Shown in pieces: positions 62,117 to 64,000 of a stretch of DNA of 64,000 nucleotides. Every line of letters begins with the position of its first letter. The first letter of the stretch is position 1. The stretch spans positions 1-64,000 of the forward strand of contig JABARS010000005.1 in the NCBI GenBank assembly GCA_019187085.1, written 5' to 3'. A program made the translations under genes and the position numbers. Source of the DNA: Pseudorhodoplanes sp. (lineage in GTDB: Bacteria > Pseudomonadota > Alphaproteobacteria > Rhizobiales > Xanthobacteraceae). The notes under the pieces are model-generated. The model saw only the letters and a program-made list of their open reading frames with translations, was not told the origin of the DNA and did not search any database.

Positions 62117-62500
62117 TCAGCCCTTGCCGGCTTCCTGCGCGAAGACCTCGCGCGCGATGCGAAACGAATCGACCGCCGCCGGCACGCCGGCATAGATGGC
62201 GACCTGCAGGAATATCTCGGTGATCTCCTCCCGGCTCACGCCGTTGGTGAGCGCGCCGCGGATATGGGCCTTCAGCTCGTGCGGCCTGTTGAGGATGCTG
62301 ATCATCGCGAGATTGAGCATCGAGCGCGTCTTGCGCGGCAGGCCCTCGCGGCCCCAGATCGCGCCCCAGCAATATTCGTTGAGCAGATCCTGCATCGGCT
62401 GGTTGAAGGCGTCGGCATTCTTCGTGGCGTTGTCGACATAGTCCTTGCCGAGCACGGCGGTGCGGATCTTGAGGCCGCGTTCGTAAAGTTCCTTGTCCAT
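62117..62500 (-). CDS. Carboxymuconolactone decarboxylase family protein
   Basis: A 127-residue AhpD-like helical protein: MDKELYERGLKIRTAVLG at the start, WGREGLPRKTRSMLNLAMIS and EITEIFLQVAIYAGVPAAVD later. Close relatives include the gamma-carboxymuconolactone decarboxylase (PcaC) of the protocatechuate pathway. The ATG at 62500 is preferred because AAGGAG sits 6 bases upstream; 62503 is possible. No Cys-x-x-Cys peroxidase motif is present. Confidence 0.85.
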   Translation of the reverse strand: MDKELYERGLKIRTAVLGKDYVDNATKNADAFNQPMQDLLNEYCWGAIWGREGLPRKTRSMLNLAMISILNRPHELKAHIRGALTNGVSREEITEIFLQVAIYAGVPAAVDSFRIAREVFAQEAGKG

Positions 62501-62538
62501 CATTTTCTCCTTGCGATGACGGCGAGCGGGCCGTGCGG

Positions 62539-63009
62539 TCAGATTTCCTTGCCGAGATAATGATCGAGCGAATAGCGGCCGCCGCCGCGAAAGAAGATGG
62601 CGACGAACAGCAGCAGCCAGAGCAGCGCGAACTCGTAGCCCTGGCGTCCCCAGAAATAGCCGTTCGGTCCCACGAACCAGACGATGATCACGATCATCTC
62701 GATCGCCAGCATCGCGGCGGCGACGCGCGTGAACAGCCCGACGGCAAGCGCGATCGCGACCGCAAACTCGACGAAGCCGACAAAATAGGCGAGCGGCAGC
62801 GGGAACGGGAAGCCCTTGGCGGCCATGCCCTGGGCCGTATTGACGGCCGTGCCGTAGAATAGTTTCTGCACGCCGTGCGGAACCATGATGGCGCCGGCGG
62901 AGAAACGCATGAACGCATAGGTGTAGGGAGAGAACGCCCCGTAGAAGCCGGTAAGCGAGGGAATCGCAAGGCGCGTACGGTCGATGCGGGTCGTGTCGTG
63001 TTCGGCCAT
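62539..63009 (-). CDS. DoxX family membrane protein
   Basis: A 156-residue protein with four predicted transmembrane segments and the DoxX hallmark FMRFSAGAIMVPHGVQKLF, then AFVEFAVAIALAVGLFTRV-like helices. Members act in quinone- or thiol-linked redox steps, but the role here is unknown. It is flanked on the same strand by the CoA-transferase gene (12 bases) and the decarboxylase gene, suggesting one transcript. Confidence 0.85.
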   Translation of the reverse strand: MAEHDTTRIDRTRLAIPSLTGFYGAFSPYTYAFMRFSAGAIMVPHGVQKLFYGTAVNTAQGMAAKGFPFPLPLAYFVGFVEFAVAIALAVGLFTRVAAAMLAIEMIVIIVWFVGPNGYFWGRQGYEFALLWLLLFVAIFFRGGGRYSLDHYLGKEI

Positions 63010-63021
63010 CTCTACCCCCTT

Positions 63022-64000
63022 TCAGGAAAATTCGCTGCGGATCCTTTCGGTGTGCTCGCCGAGCGCGGGCACGGCGCCGTAGCGGCGCTGCTCGCCGGCC
63101 CGCAACGGTGCCGGCGCCGGACAGCTCGCCGGCCCGCTCGGCGTGCCGACGCCGATGCGGCGCAGGTGCGGATGCGCGGCCAGCTCGGCCGGCCCGTTGA
63201 CCGGCGCGAACGCGATGTCGCAGGCGAGCAGCCTTGCGGTCAGGTCCTTCGCCGTCATCGCGGCGAACGCCGCCGCCACCCTGCCGTCGGTCTGCGCGCG
63301 GCGTGAAACGCGCGCGACATTGGTGGCGAAATCCGGATCGGCGGCCAGCGCGGCGTCCCCCATCACCTTCTCCGCCAGCACGCGCCATTCGCGGTCGTTC
63401 TGGATCGAGATCAGGATATCGACGCCGTCGCGCGTGCGGAACACGCCATAGGGCGAGATCGAGGGGTGGGCGAGGCCGAGCCGCCGCGGCGGCGTGCCGC
63501 CTTCGTGCTGGAGCAGCGGCACGGTCATCCAGTCCGCCATCGAATCGAACAGCGAGACGGAAATCTCCGCGCCCTCGCCGCTGCGCCCGCGCACGATCAG
63601 CGCTTCGAGGATCGCCTCGTAGGCGTTCATGCCGGTCGCGACATCCACGACGGAAACACCGACGCGCGCCGGCTCTTCGGGGCCGCCGGTGACGGAGGCG
63701 AGACCCGATTCCGCCTGGATCAGGAGATCGTAGGCCTTGCGCGCGGCATAGGGGCCGCTCTCGCCATAGCCGGAGATCGAGCACGCGATCAGGCGCGGAT
63801 GCCTGCGCCGCAATTGCGCGACCGGGAAGCCGAGCTTGCCGACGGTGCCGGGCTTAAGATTCTGCACGAACACGTCGGCCTTGGCGATCATGCGCGCGAG
63901 CAGCGCCTTGTCGTCGGCGCGCGTCAGGTCGAGCACGACCGATTCCTTGCCGCGGTTGAGCCAGACGAAATAGGCGCTCTCCCCGTGCACCACGCCGTCA
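63022..64000 (-). CDS. CaiB/BaiF family CoA transferase (5' end beyond window)
   Basis: A partial class III CoA transferase; 326 codons are visible and the start lies past base 64000. Visible family blocks are SAYFVWLNRGKESVVLDLTR, DVFVQNLKPGTVGKLGF, ISGYGESGPYAARKAYDLL and FDSMADWM. Members activate organic acids to CoA thioesters (formyl, oxalyl, mesaconyl and others). The substrate is not evident; context suggests a catabolic acid. It is the first visible gene of the four-gene cluster. Confidence 0.88.
   Translation of the reverse strand, partial: DGVVHGESAYFVWLNRGKESVVLDLTRADDKALLARMIAKADVFVQNLKPGTVGKLGFPVAQLRRRHPRLIACSISGYGESGPYAARKAYDLLIQAESGLASVTGGPEEPARVGVSVVDVATGMNAYEAILEALIVRGRSGEGAEISVSLFDSMADWMTVPLLQHEGGTPPRRLGLAHPSISPYGVFRTRDGVDILISIQNDREWRVLAEKVMGDAALAADPDFATNVARVSRRAQTDGRVAAAFAAMTAKDLTARLLACDIAFAPVNGPAELAAHPHLRRIGVGTPSGPASCPAPAPLRAGEQRRYGAVPALGEHTERIRSEFS

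Overview
The window is high-GC DNA from an alphaproteobacterium of the order Hyphomicrobiales (Rhizobiales). Gene content and neighbour order point to the Nitrobacteraceae/Xanthobacteraceae side. Supporting blocks are bolA / J-protein / cobS / cobT / phytase-like esterase / rpmB, aroK-aroB-CorC, parvulin-argJ-mutT, comF-grxC-nitrilase-DUF1178, ubiG/lysC, ptsP-prfA-prmC-DUF4167, and phbA-phbB next to phaR. Short dispersed repeats resembling those I remember from Bradyrhizobium-type genomes also fit. This placement comes from gene order and recall, not from a search.

Layout. 1-10.5 kb: a partial SUV3-like helicase, a DUF3108 protein, rpmB, a phytase-like esterase, the CobT and CobS cobaltochelatase subunits with a DUF502 membrane protein between them, and a J-domain protein. 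10.5-18 kb: bolA, a CorC-type membrane protein, aroB, aroK, a 49-residue membrane protein, xerD, accA and a lipoprotein L,D-transpeptidase. 18-30.8 kb: secA, a parvulin, argJ, mutT, an orphan Flp-type pilin, a methyltransferase, comF, grxC, a nitrilase-family amidase, DUF1178, an EamA transporter, ubiG and lysC. 31-36.5 kb: ptsP (nitrogen PTS enzyme I), prfA, prmC and a DUF4167 protein. 36.5-42.4 kb: a methyltransferase, gloB, a cupin, a YddG-like exporter and the PHB genes phbB, phbA and phaR. 42.4-49 kb: a frameshifted GGDEF/EAL protein, a gamma-glutamyltransferase family enzyme, rpmF, mtgA and a polyprenyl synthase. 49-52.8 kb: a MacA/MacB-like export operon. 52.8-56.6 kb: the only clearly mobile and repeat-rich stretch. 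56.6-64 kb: ispG, an EamA transporter, a Zur-type regulator, a patatin phospholipase, a macro-domain protein, and a putative catabolic operon (metallo-beta-lactamase fold, carboxymuconolactone decarboxylase family, DoxX, CoA transferase) running off the right edge.

Most of the window is ordinary core chromosome. Many genes overlap by the 4-base ATGA arrangement, implying translational coupling (cobT/esterase, aroB/CorC, small protein/xerD, grxC/nitrilase/DUF1178, prfA/prmC, ABC ATPase/permease).

The accessory interest lies at 52.8-56.6 kb. A complete 2016-bp IS1595-family element has 25-bp inverted ends and an 8-bp target duplication. It carries three passenger ORFs besides the transposase, one with an R-N-x-x-A-H signature reminiscent of HEPN proteins. 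Beside it are two adjacent perfect 28-bp palindromes and a pair of ~80-bp inverted repeats bracketing a small membrane-protein gene. Other unusual points are a single-base frameshift in the GGDEF/EAL gene, an export adaptor with an extra ~120-residue helical insert, an orphan Flp pilin with a non-canonical processing site, and DUF502 between cobS and cobT. No tRNA, rRNA or CRISPR array was seen.
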